Shown here in pieces: positions 8,439 through 15,829 of a stretch of DNA of 20,458 nt. Source of the stretch: an uncultured Bacteroidales bacterium (lineage in GTDB: Bacteria; Bacteroidota; Bacteroidia; Bacteroidales; UBA932). The first letter of the stretch is position 1, and every line of letters begins with the position of its first letter. Position numbers and translations under genes: made by a program. The DNA is taken from positions 1 through 20,458 of the forward strand of contig CAJOJC010000045.1 in the NCBI GenBank assembly GCA_905234775.1. Direction: 5' to 3'. The notes beneath the pieces were generated by a model. It did not search any database and was not told the DNA's origin. It saw only the letters and a list, made by a program, of their open reading frames with translations.

Positions 8439-8675
8439 ATGGAAACTATGTTCGAAAAAGTGCAGACCATCCTCGCGAAGCAACTCCGCATCGCCGACCC
8501 TGCCAAAATAACTCCCGACTCCCTCATCCAGAAAGATCTAGGCGCCGATTCCCTCGACATCCTTCAACTCCTCATGAAGATTGAAGACGAATACGGGATC
8601 GTCGTCCCCGACGAAACCCTCGCCGGCTTCAAAACCGTCGGCGACGTCGTCTCCTTCCTCGAAGCACACCAATAG
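8439..8675 (+). CDS. acpP: Acyl carrier protein
   Basis: A 78-residue acidic protein with the phosphopantetheine site LGADSLDILQLLMKIEDEYG. The Ser of DSL carries the prosthetic group. Helix III (VPDETLAGFKTVGDVVSFLE) is typical. The start is ATG 8439, one base after the plsX stop; a longer frame beginning at 8409 would lie inside plsX. ACP is the acyl carrier of fatty acid synthesis and the acyl partner of PlsX. The main fatty-acid-synthesis genes (fabF, fabD) that often sit beside acpP are not here, so this may be a second, dedicated ACP; the sequence alone cannot decide. Confidence 0.92.
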   Translation: METMFEKVQTILAKQLRIADPAKITPDSLIQKDLGADSLDILQLLMKIEDEYGIVVPDETLAGFKTVGDVVSFLEAHQ

Positions 8676-8815
8676 CAGTAATGTGGGCGTGTTTCGCAAC
8701 GCCCTGACATTCAGCGAATTATCAAAAACGATGTAGTCCGAAACGGATACATCGTTTTGCATAACAAACTGTTAATCAATTAGTTACAAAACACGCCTCT
8801 CAACTCTTATAATTA
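8676..8815 (+). other. Intergenic 3' region of the fak-plsX-acpP operon with competing hairpins
   Basis: No gene is seen. GGGCGT (8685-8690) can pair with ACGCCC (8699-8704) as a small hairpin. The overlapping GGCGTGTTT (8686-8694) can instead pair with AAACACGCC (8789-8797), enclosing the terminator at 8725-8758. The two pairings exclude each other. Whether this matters is unknown. Confidence 0.4.
8725..8758 (+). terminator. Hairpin terminator after acpP
   Basis: AAAACGATGTA (8725-8735) pairs perfectly with TACATCGTTTT (8748-8758). The stem continues inward as TCCG/CGGA around an AAA loop with one bulged G at 8736. A TTTT tail and the position 50 bases after acpP fit an intrinsic terminator. 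The flanking A and T runs allow it to work in both directions. Confidence 0.75.
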
Positions 8816-8944
8816 ACCATCAGGTAGATGCCCTCCAGAGGACGTGTCCACCCCCGGACGTGGGCAGGGGGAGGGGCCCACAAAGTGGGAGGGGCCGAAG
8901 GAGCGAAGCGACTGAGTTCCGATGGAGGGTATCTACCTGATGGT
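8816..8944. repeat. 129-bp palindromic element with 22-bp arms and a GC-rich core
   Basis: Arm 8816-8837 (ACCATCAGGTAGATGCCC and on) is the reverse complement of arm 8923-8944 with one difference in 22 bases, which would be a G-U pair in RNA. The core has a repeated GGACGTG (8840-8846, 8856-8862), a C5/G5 pair and a CCCAC-AAA-GTGGG hairpin (8877-8889). No protein is encoded. It ends 25 bases before the asd start. It could be a MITE- or REP-like dispersed element or a strong RNA structure in the asd promoter region. Confidence 0.7.
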
Positions 8945-8957
8945 AATAAATAATTGC

Positions 8958-8965
8958 TATCTTTA
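8958..8965 (+). promoter_or_regulatory. -7-like box TATCTTTA before asd
   Basis: TATCTTTA matches TAnnTTTG in all but the last base and sits 4 bases before ATG 8970, directly after the palindromic element. The spacing is like the other near-leaderless promoters in the window. The mismatch lowers confidence. Confidence 0.45.
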
Positions 8966-8969
8966 CGGT

Positions 8970-9977
8970 ATGAAAGTAGCTATCGTTGGCGCCAGCGGCG
9001 CGGTGGGTCAGGAATTTCTGAAGGTTCTGCAGGAAAGGAACTTTCCGATTGATGAGTTATTGCTATTCGGTTCCGAGAGGAGCGCGGGCAGAACGTATAA
9101 GTTCAGGGGCGAGGATATCACGGTGCAGTTGTTGCAGCACGACGATGCTTTCGACGGGGTGGACATAGCGTTCGTTTCCGCGGGCGCAGGGACGTCAAAA
9201 GAGTTCGCCGACGACATCACCCGCTACGGCGCCGTGATGATCGACAACTCGAGCGCGTTCCGTATGGACGAAGACGTGCCTCTGGTGGTCCCCGAAGTGA
9301 ACGCTGAGGACGCTCTGAAGCGCCCGCGCGGCATCATCGCGAACCCCAACTGCACCACCATCCAGATGGTCGTGGCCTTGAAAGCCATCGAGAACCTCTC
9401 CCACATCCGCAAGGTCCATGTCAGCACCTACCAGGCCGCCAGCGGCGCGGGCGCCCAGGCCATGGCCGAGCTCTTGAAGCAGAGCGCGCAGTATCTCGCC
9501 GGCGAGCCCGTGACCGTGGAGAAGTTCCAGTACCAGCTCGCTTTCAATCTCATTCCGCACATCGACGTCTTCCTCGAGGACGGCTATACCAAGGAAGAGA
9601 CGAAGATGTACAACGAGACCCGCAAGATTATGCACAGCGACGTGCGAGTGAGCGCCACGTGCGTCCGCGTCCCCTCGCTGAGAAGCCATTCCGAGAGCAT
9701 CTGGGTCGAGACCGAACGCCCGATCAGCGTAGCCGAAGCGCGTGAAGCCTTCTCAAAGGCCCCCGGAGTCATTCTGATGGACAATCCAGCCGAGAAAGAA
9801 TACCCTATGCCGCTCTTCCTCGCGGGCAAAGACGCAGTCTATGTCGGACGTATCCGTAAGGATCTGGCCGAGGAAAACGGCCTCGCCTTCTGGATCGTCA
9901 GCGACCAGATTCGCAAGGGAGCCGCGCTTAACGCGGTGCAGATAGCGGAATACCTTATTAAGAAGCGCTCTGTCTGA
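8970..9977 (+). CDS. asd: Aspartate-semialdehyde dehydrogenase
   Basis: The 335-residue protein has the complete Asd signature set: the NADP-binding [14 protein letters not shown] at the N-terminus, DNSSAFR (92-98), the catalytic Cys128 in [14 protein letters not shown] (159-165) and His240 in [11 protein letters not shown]. The enzyme reduces aspartyl phosphate to aspartate semialdehyde for lysine/diaminopimelate, threonine and methionine synthesis, in the cytoplasm. ATG 8970 is chosen because the family begins with this MKVAIVG-type strand. An in-frame ATG at 8922 lies inside the palindromic repeat and would add 16 residues unlike the family. It is a single-gene unit. Its 3' end overlaps the oppositely oriented cstA gene by 20 bases. 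Confidence 0.95.
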   Translation: MKVAIVGASGAVGQEFLKVLQERNFPIDELLLFGSERSAGRTYKFRGEDITVQLLQHDDAFDGVDIAFVSAGAGTSKEFADDITRYGAVMIDNSSAFRMDEDVPLVVPEVNAEDALKRPRGIIANPNCTTIQMVVALKAIENLSHIRKVHVSTYQAASGAGAQAMAELLKQSAQYLAGEPVTVEKFQYQLAFNLIPHIDVFLEDGYTKEETKMYNETRKIMHSDVRVSATCVRVPSLRSHSESIWVETERPISVAEAREAFSKAPGVILMDNPAEKEYPMPLFLAGKDAVYVGRIRKDLAEENGLAFWIVSDQIRKGAALNAVQIAEYLIKKRSV

Positions 9978-11390
9978 GCCTTCTCATTCTAGCATAGAAG
10001 AACAGCGCCAGAGCCAGGACGAAAGTCGTGACTCCGATTGCCGCCGTCCAGTCGGTCGGCAGGTTGAAGCCTATCTTCGCCGTGAGTATGAAGGTCACGG
10101 TGACCGATGTCATAAATGCAGCCGGCCATAGGGTCATCATATAACTCAGGCCTTTGCGATGGCGCGACAGGAATGCGGTCACGGTCCATAGCACGAACAC
10201 GGCGAGTGTCTGGTTGGCCCAGCCGAAGTAGCGCCAGATGACGTTGAAGCCATTCTCGTCCGCAATGTTGTACCACAGCAGAAGGCCGGTCACCACGAAA
10301 ATCGGAATGCTCACATAGAGGCGGTTCTTGATCGGGGCCTGGTCCAGTTTCAGCGCGTCCGCGATGATCAGACGGACCGAACGAAGGGCCGTGTCGCCGC
10401 TGGTGATCCGAGGATAGCGAGCAGGCTGCCCAACGCGCCGAGCCAGTGCTTGGAGACTATGGTCACGACCTTCGGGGCCGCCGTCACTCCGAGTGCGCCC
10501 ATCTCGAGGCTGCCGCCGCCGTAGAAGAAGTACGAAGCGACCGTGGCCCAGATGAGGGCGACGAGACCTTCCGTAATCATAGCGCCGTAGAAGACCGGGC
10601 GGCCGAGTTTCTCGTTAGTGAGGCAGCGCGCCATAAGCGGCGACTGTGTGGAGTGGAAACCGCTCACCGCGCCGCAGGCGATGGTGATGAACAGGCACGG
10701 GAAGAGGGAGCCGTTGCCTGGCGCGCGGTTCTGCAGGCCATCCCAAACCTCAGGTATGCTGCCGGGCCATTTGACCAGCAGGCAGACAAAGAGCGAGACC
10801 GCCATGAACAGCAGCGCTATGGCGAAAATCGGGTAGATACGGCCGATAATCTTGTCGATAGGGACCGTGGTCGCGAAAACATAATAGAGCAGGATTGCGA
10901 TTACCCACAGCATAGTGGACTTCTCCCCCGTCATCTGACCGAGAATGAGAGCCGGGCTGTAGACGAATACCGTTCCCACAAGGATCAGCATCACCACTGA
11001 GAAGACCAGCATCACCTTGCGGGTGCCGCCTCCGAGTTCCTGGCCCACGAGGGTAGGCACATTCACTCCCCCGTTGCGGAGAGAAAGCATACCCGTGAAA
11101 TAATCGTGGACTGCGCCGCCGAAAATGCAGCCGAGCACTATCCAGAGATAGCAGGAAGGGCCGTAGAGAGCGCCCATGATGGCGCCGAAGATGGGCCCGG
11201 TTCCGGCTATGTTCAGGAACTGGATCATGAACACCTTCCATGTGGGCATGGGGATGAAGTCTATGCCGTCCTGTTTGGTGAATGCGGGGGTCTTTGCGGA
11301 AGGATCCGGCCCGAAGACCTTTTCCACCACCTTACCGTAGATGAAATAACCTACGATAAGACAGACGATGCTGATAAGAAGGGTAAACAT
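9958..11390 (-). pseudogene. cstA: Carbon starvation protein CstA, frameshifted
   Basis: CstA is a multi-pass inner-membrane transporter for peptides or pyruvate. The first frame (11390 to 10368) encodes a CstA N-terminal part of 340 codons: YFIYGKVVEKVFGPDP, QFLNIAGTGPIFGAIMGALY, GGAVHDYFTGMLSLRNGG, GFHSTQSPLMARCL. It runs through LGALGSLLAILG and then reads out of frame to a stop. The normal continuation, ITSGDTALRS, RLIIADALKLDQ, VSIPIFVVTG and WRYFGWANQTL, is in another frame down to 9958. The break lies near 10405-10412. The whole span is 1433 bases, not a multiple of three. The residues that normally link LAILG to ITSGDTA are missing, which suggests a deletion of roughly 16 bases and not a single-base slip. 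The ATG shares one base with the DUF1846 stop (TAATG). It may be a true lesion or an assembly error. Confidence 0.85.
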
Positions 11391-12865
11391 TAGATCTTGC
11401 TTATTTTCTTCACCGGATCGCAGGTGAGATCAACTCCTAACTTCTTGAAAACTTTGCGGTCTACTTCGCTGAGGAGCACGGTGCTGTGCACCTGGCAACC
11501 CTTGAACTTCGGGAGTTGCTCCAGAGCCAGTTTGCAGCGCTCGTCTTCGACCGTAAGTATGCTCAGTGCCACGAGCACTTCGTCCGTGTGCAGACGCGGG
11601 TTGTGGCCATGAAGGAAGTCCACCTTGGTCTTCTGAATGGGCTCTATCATCCTCTGGGGGATGAGTTTGACGCTATGGTCGATTCCGGCCAGATGCTTGG
11701 TGGCATTGAGGATGAGGGCGGCGCTGGGGCCGAGCAGGTCGCTCGTTTCTGAAGTGATGAGGGTGCCGTCCTGTAATTCGATGGCGGCGCAGGGCTTCTG
11801 TGTGGTCGACTGGCGCTCGAGCGCGGCCACGGTAGCGCGGCGGTAATCCGTACTGAGGCCGGCCTTCTGCATAAGAAGCAGAATCTTGTTGACCTCGCTC
11901 TCGCTCGCGTCCTTCTCCACCACGTTGCATAGCGCAGCATAATAGCGGCGGATTATCTCATTCAGGCCCGCCTTGCGGCAGACGTCGTCGTCGCAGATGC
12001 AGTAGCCCGCCATGTTCACGCCCATATCCGTGGGCGATTTGTACGGACTCTCGCCGTAGATGCCCTTGAACAGCGCCTGAAGCACCGGGAAAATCTCTAT
12101 GTCGCGGTTGTAGTTGACCGCCACCGTGCCGTAGGCCTCGAGGTGGAACGGGTCGATCATGTTCACGTCGTTCAGATCCGCCGTGGCCGCTTCGTAGGCG
12201 AGGTTCACCGGGTGGTTCAGAGGAATGTTCCAGATGGGGAAAGTCTCGAACTTTGCGTAGCCGGCCTTCACTCCCTTCTTGTTTTCCTGATAGAGTTGGC
12301 TCAGGCAGACAGCCATCTTGCCGCTGCCAGGGCCGGGAGCCGTCACGACCACGAGCGGACGGGAGGTCTTCACATAGTCGTTCTTGCCGAAGCCTTCGTC
12401 CGAATCGATGAGGGCTACATTGTTCGGGTAGCCCTCTATTGTGTAGTGGTAGTAGACTTTTATGCCCTTCTTCTCCAGCCTCTTGCGATACGCCGCTGCG
12501 CTCGCCTGACCGTTGTAGTGGGTGATCACCACGGAGCCCACATAGAGCCCGCGACTCTCGAACTCCGCCCGCAGACGCAGCACGTCTTCGTCGTAGGTGA
12601 TGCCCAGGTCTCCCCTGACCTTGTTTTTCTCGATGTCCAGCGCGCTGATCACTATTATGATCTCAGCCACGTCGCTCATCGTCATCAGCATCTGCAGCTT
12701 ACTGTCCGGCTCGAAACCCGGCAGCACGCGGCTTGCGTGAAGGTCGTCGAAGAGTTTGCCTCCGAACTCCATGTAGAGTTTGTCGCCGAACTGGGCGATG
12801 CGTTCCTTGATATGTTCAGACTGTATCCGGAGATACTTTTCGTTGTCGAAACCTTTCTTAAGCAT
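11390..12865 (-). CDS. DUF1846-family protein
   Basis: The 491-residue protein matches the DUF1846 family in length and style: KGFDNEKYLRIQSEHIKERI at the start, DKLYMEFGGKLFDDLHASRV, a P-loop-like TAPGPGSGKMA (175-185), FPIWNIPLNHPVNLAYEAAT, CICDDDVCRKA and a C-terminal PFAM-like end LHTDEVLVALSILTVED. It is cytoplasmic, with no signal peptide or membrane segment. Its biochemical role is unsettled; the P-loop-like stretch suggests nucleotide binding but does not prove it. It is the middle gene of a minus-strand operon, 6 bases after the nucleoside-kinase-like gene and overlapping the cstA start by one base. The family is common in Firmicutes, so its coupling with a nutrient transporter and a kinase is a functional hint. 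Confidence 0.85.
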   Translation of the reverse strand: MLKKGFDNEKYLRIQSEHIKERIAQFGDKLYMEFGGKLFDDLHASRVLPGFEPDSKLQMLMTMSDVAEIIIVISALDIEKNKVRGDLGITYDEDVLRLRAEFESRGLYVGSVVITHYNGQASAAAYRKRLEKKGIKVYYHYTIEGYPNNVALIDSDEGFGKNDYVKTSRPLVVVTAPGPGSGKMAVCLSQLYQENKKGVKAGYAKFETFPIWNIPLNHPVNLAYEAATADLNDVNMIDPFHLEAYGTVAVNYNRDIEIFPVLQALFKGIYGESPYKSPTDMGVNMAGYCICDDDVCRKAGLNEIIRRYYAALCNVVEKDASESEVNKILLLMQKAGLSTDYRRATVAALERQSTTQKPCAAIELQDGTLITSETSDLLGPSAALILNATKHLAGIDHSVKLIPQRMIEPIQKTKVDFLHGHNPRLHTDEVLVALSILTVEDERCKLALEQLPKFKGCQVHSTVLLSEVDRKVFKKLGVDLTCDPVKKISKI

Positions 12866-12871
12866 ATGGTC

Positions 12872-14545
12872 CTAGTACTTGAAACTGCTGCCGCCCACGA
12901 ATTCTCTCAGGAGTGAGGTCGAAGGAATCTCGGCATCGGAAATCGCTATGAAATAATGGATGAATTTAAGGAGCCTGTGCGCCTCAGCATATTCCGGACT
13001 GTTCTTGGAAACGGCCCTGAGGATGCTGTCGGCGTGGTTGCGAAGAACGGCGAACTCCACCAGGTAGGACGAGTTGAACATGACGTCAGAATTCTCCTGG
13101 TAGGGGTTGATCCACTTTTCTTCGGCATCGAGCACATTGGGCCACTGCCTGATGGTCTCGGTCGGAGTGAAAGCGCCCTTGTTGTAGTCGCGGATGATGC
13201 GGCGAAGGAGTCGGTTGTCGCTGGTCGGGATGCAGTTGTGGTTATCCAGACTGATACTGGTGAGCGTGCTGATGAAGATTTTAAACTTGCGCTTGTCGTC
13301 CACTTTGTCCGTAAGGCGCGGATTCAGAGCGTGAATACCTTCTATCAGAAGCACGGAGCCTTCGCGCATCTTCAGTTTCTTGCCGTTGTATTCGCGAAGA
13401 CCGGTGGTGAAGTTGTAACTCGGCACTTCAACTTCCTGTCCATCAAGGAGTTTCACGAGATCCTCCTGAAGGGCGTCGTGGTCCACGGTCTCGAAGTTGT
13501 CGAAATCGTACTGGCCGTTCGGCAGAAGCGGGGTGTCCACCCTGTTCACGAAATAATCGTCAGTACTGAAGGAAATCGGCTGGAGTCCACACGCCTTGAG
13601 TTGAACTGAAAGCCTCTTGCAGAAAGTTGTCTTTCCGGAACTGCTCGGGCCGGTGATGAGCACCAGGTTGACTTTGTTCTCGCCGTAGTAGCGAGCCTCG
13701 ATCTCCTCGGCTATCTTTACTATCTTCTTCTCCTGAAGGGCCTCGGCCACCTGAATCAGTTCGCTGGCGCCGCCCTTGCGGATTTTGTGGTTCACGTCAC
13801 CCACATTGTTGAGTTTCGTGATAATGTTCCAACGGAGAGCCTCAGAGAATATTTCGTATGTCTTGGGCTGAGGGACGTACGGTGTCAGTTTGGTGGGGTC
13901 ATGCCTGTCCGGGACGCGTATCAGCAGACCATCGTGGCAGGGCATGATGTCCCAGACCTTGAGGTAACCTGCAGAAGGAAGCAGACGGCCGTAGTAATAA
14001 TCCGGCGAGTCTCCCAGCAGATAGTAGTCCGTGTACACCTCAGGGCTGGTGTCCAGAAGCCTGACTTTGTCTATGTATCCCAGTTCGCGGAAGAGTTTGA
14101 TGGCTTCGCCTATCTGAACTTCCCTTCTGTGGAACTCCATATCCTCATTCACTATCTCCCACATCCTGGCCTTGATGCGCTCTATGTCTTCGGGCGTCAG
14201 GCCGTCTTCGTCGTCTTTTTTCTTGAGGTTGCAATAGAAACCGCCGGACAGAGGGTGCTCGATGTAGACCCTGCAGCCCTGGAAGACTTCGTGGGCCGCT
14301 TTGCAGAGGAGGAAGAAGAGCGAGCGCTGATAGACGCGCTGTCCGCTGGACTCCGTGCCGTCCACATATTCCACGTCCCTACTGTTGTAGACCCTGAAAT
14401 TAAGGCCTTGGGAGACGTTGTTCACCTTAGCGGAGATAATCTGGTAAGGCTGTTCGAATTGAAATTCGGGAAGCATCTCAAGGAGTGTCGTTCCGGCTTC
14501 AAACTCCTTGTAGGTTTGGGTGTTCTTGCAAAAAATACGGACCAT
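12872..14545 (-). CDS. Nucleoside (uridine) kinase-family protein with TGS/ThrRS-like N-terminus
   Basis: The 557-residue protein has an N-terminal TGS-like segment (MVRIFCKNTQTYKEFEAGTT) and a region of about 65-250 that resembles the second additional domain of threonyl-tRNA synthetase (HPLSGGFY, LLGDSPDYYYGRLLPS). A phosphoribulokinase/uridine kinase-like P-loop domain follows, with ITGPSSSGKTTFCKRL (P-loop 299-306), STDDYF (327-332), FDNFETVDHDAL and VLLIEGIHALNPRL. This is the long nucleoside-kinase family of Bacteroidota and Firmicutes, which would phosphorylate a nucleoside such as uridine or cytidine with ATP. ATG 14545 is chosen: the longer frame starts with TTG at 14584, inside the -7 box. 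It heads the operon with the DUF1846 gene and cstA. Substrate is inferred only. Confidence 0.85.
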   Translation of the reverse strand: MVRIFCKNTQTYKEFEAGTTLLEMLPEFQFEQPYQIISAKVNNVSQGLNFRVYNSRDVEYVDGTESSGQRVYQRSLFFLLCKAAHEVFQGCRVYIEHPLSGGFYCNLKKKDDEDGLTPEDIERIKARMWEIVNEDMEFHRREVQIGEAIKLFRELGYIDKVRLLDTSPEVYTDYYLLGDSPDYYYGRLLPSAGYLKVWDIMPCHDGLLIRVPDRHDPTKLTPYVPQPKTYEIFSEALRWNIITKLNNVGDVNHKIRKGGASELIQVAEALQEKKIVKIAEEIEARYYGENKVNLVLITGPSSSGKTTFCKRLSVQLKACGLQPISFSTDDYFVNRVDTPLLPNGQYDFDNFETVDHDALQEDLVKLLDGQEVEVPSYNFTTGLREYNGKKLKMREGSVLLIEGIHALNPRLTDKVDDKRKFKIFISTLTSISLDNHNCIPTSDNRLLRRIIRDYNKGAFTPTETIRQWPNVLDAEEKWINPYQENSDVMFNSSYLVEFAVLRNHADSILRAVSKNSPEYAEAHRLLKFIHYFIAISDAEIPSTSLLREFVGGSSFKY

Positions 14546-14581
14546 TGTCTGAACTGGTTTACATATCTTTTTTCGAAAGCA

Positions 14582-14589
14582 CAAAAATA
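14582..14589 (-). promoter_or_regulatory. -7 box TATTTTTG for the nucleoside-kinase operon
   Basis: The minus strand reads TATTTTTG, a full TAnnTTTG match, 36 bases before ATG 14545. It faces the plus-strand box at 14602-14609 across exactly 12 bases, the same geometry as at 3740-3767. The region is A/T-rich, so a chance match is easier here. No -33 box is clear. Confidence 0.5.
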
Positions 14590-14601
14590 AAAAAATCTGT
14601 G

Positions 14602-14609
14602 TAAATTTG
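14602..14609 (+). promoter_or_regulatory. -7 box TAAATTTG for the M23 lipoprotein gene
   Basis: TAAATTTG is a full match to TAnnTTTG and ends 7 bases before ATG 14617. Transcription would start at or just before the start codon, giving a leaderless or nearly leaderless mRNA. No clear TTTG -33 box is seen. Confidence 0.6.
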
Positions 14610-14616
14610 TTGTGAT

Positions 14617-15828
14617 ATGGTAAAGAAGATAATCCTCATTTTTTCCACATTGGCGATGCTCGTTTCCTGCGGCGGCCGTACCAGCCAGAAACAAGAAGAA
14701 CCTATCCCTCCCATCGGCTTCCGGGCCAATCTTTACCAGCATGACAGCACTCAGGTGAAGAGCGGTGAGACCTTCCCCGGCCTTATGGCCCGCCTGGGCC
14801 TTTCCCGCGCCGATGCGAACACGCTCCACGCGCGCAGGGACACTATGTTCAATGCTCAGAAGATGAGAGCCGGAGCGAGAGTGGATGCTTATTATACTCC
14901 TTTGGATTCGATTCGCAGGCTCGAGTATGTGGTCTACAACCACACCAAGCTGAAGAAGACCGTCTTCAAGTGCACGGACTCGCTGTACATGTGGAACTAC
15001 TACAGACCGACCACGATAGAAGACAAATATGTGGACGTCACCATCCATTCTTCGCTGTGGGTTGACCTCCTAAAGGCCGGTCTCTCCGAGGCCGCCACGG
15101 GCCAGATGGTCGATTTTCTCGCCAACGACATCTATGCATGGACGGTCAATTTCTTCGGACTTCGCGAGGGGGACCGTTTCCAGGTCGCATATAAGCAGAA
15201 AGTCAGCGAGGGCGAGTTTATCTCCCTCGAAGGCATCGAGTGCGCACGTTACTCCTGCGGCGGAGATGAGTTGTATGCCCTTCGGCTGCCCCATGGAGAT
15301 CTTGGAAAGAACTATTTCGATGCAAGCGGCAAGAACCTTCGCAAGGCCTTCCTGAAGGCTCCGTTGAAATACAATCGCGTCAGCAGCAAGTTCACATATC
15401 ACCGCAAGCACCCTGTGACGGGTAAGGTCAGGCCGCACACCGGAGTGGATTTCGCCGCTCCTGCAGGCACACCCGTACGCGCCGTCGGTGACGGCCGCGT
15501 CATTTCAGCAGGCTGGACCACCACCGGCGGCGGAAACGTCATCAGGATTCAGCATAACAACACCTACACCACAGGATATCTCCACCTCAAGGGCTTCGCC
15601 AAAGGTATCAAGGCGGGAGTCAGAGTGTCCCAGGGCCAGATTATCGGCTATGTGGGCAACACTGGAGTCAGCACGGGTCCTCACCTCGATTTCAGAGTTT
15701 GGAAGAACGGCTCTCCGATTGATCCCCTCGCGATGAAATCGCCGCCTGCAGATCCTCTGCCGGCCAAGTACAAGCCCGAACTTGATTCCCTCTACACGCA
15801 CTACAAAGGTATGTTCGAGGCAAAGTAG
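14617..15828 (+). CDS. M23-family (LytM-type) peptidase lipoprotein
   Basis: The 403-residue protein has a lipoprotein signal (LAMLVSCGG, lipid Cys 18), so it is probably membrane-anchored in the envelope. Residues about 40-250 contain a LysM/OapA-like start (VKSGETFPGLMARLGL) and the regulatory domains usual for M23 peptidases. The C-terminal M23 domain (about 255-375) has PHTGVDFAAPAGTPV (His274, Asp278), GYLHLKG (His323) and STGPHLDFRVW (His356). M23 enzymes cut peptidoglycan cross-links. The last motif reads His-Leu-Asp where the classical family has His-x-His, so one zinc ligand is replaced by Asp358. I believe this variant occurs in Bacteroidota relatives, but could not check. The gene is one base before trmO and probably co-transcribed with it. 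Confidence 0.88.
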   Translation: MVKKIILIFSTLAMLVSCGGRTSQKQEEPIPPIGFRANLYQHDSTQVKSGETFPGLMARLGLSRADANTLHARRDTMFNAQKMRAGARVDAYYTPLDSIRRLEYVVYNHTKLKKTVFKCTDSLYMWNYYRPTTIEDKYVDVTIHSSLWVDLLKAGLSEAATGQMVDFLANDIYAWTVNFFGLREGDRFQVAYKQKVSEGEFISLEGIECARYSCGGDELYALRLPHGDLGKNYFDASGKNLRKAFLKAPLKYNRVSSKFTYHRKHPVTGKVRPHTGVDFAAPAGTPVRAVGDGRVISAGWTTTGGGNVIRIQHNNTYTTGYLHLKGFAKGIKAGVRVSQGQIIGYVGNTGVSTGPHLDFRVWKNGSPIDPLAMKSPPADPLPAKYKPELDSLYTHYKGMFEAK

Positions 15829-15829
15829 T

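Noticed and set aside
8816..8944. CRISPR repeat or tRNA-like interpretation of the palindrome
   Set aside because: Only two arms, inverted and not direct, with no spacer series and no cloverleaf.
8922..8969. Earlier ATG for asd at 8922
   Set aside because: It lies in the arm of the palindromic element, upstream of the -7-like box, and adds residues not seen at the family N-terminus.
10446..11000. Plus-strand open frame opposite cstA
   Set aside because: Charged, shadow-like translation antisense to a clear membrane protein.
12143..12916. Plus-strand open frame (257 codons) opposite the DUF1846 gene
   Set aside because: No recognisable motif, His/Val-rich shadow composition, and no promoter or start signal.
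13787..14590. Plus-strand open frame (267 codons) opposite the nucleoside-kinase-like gene
   Set aside because: Antisense shadow; it also runs across the divergent promoter region.
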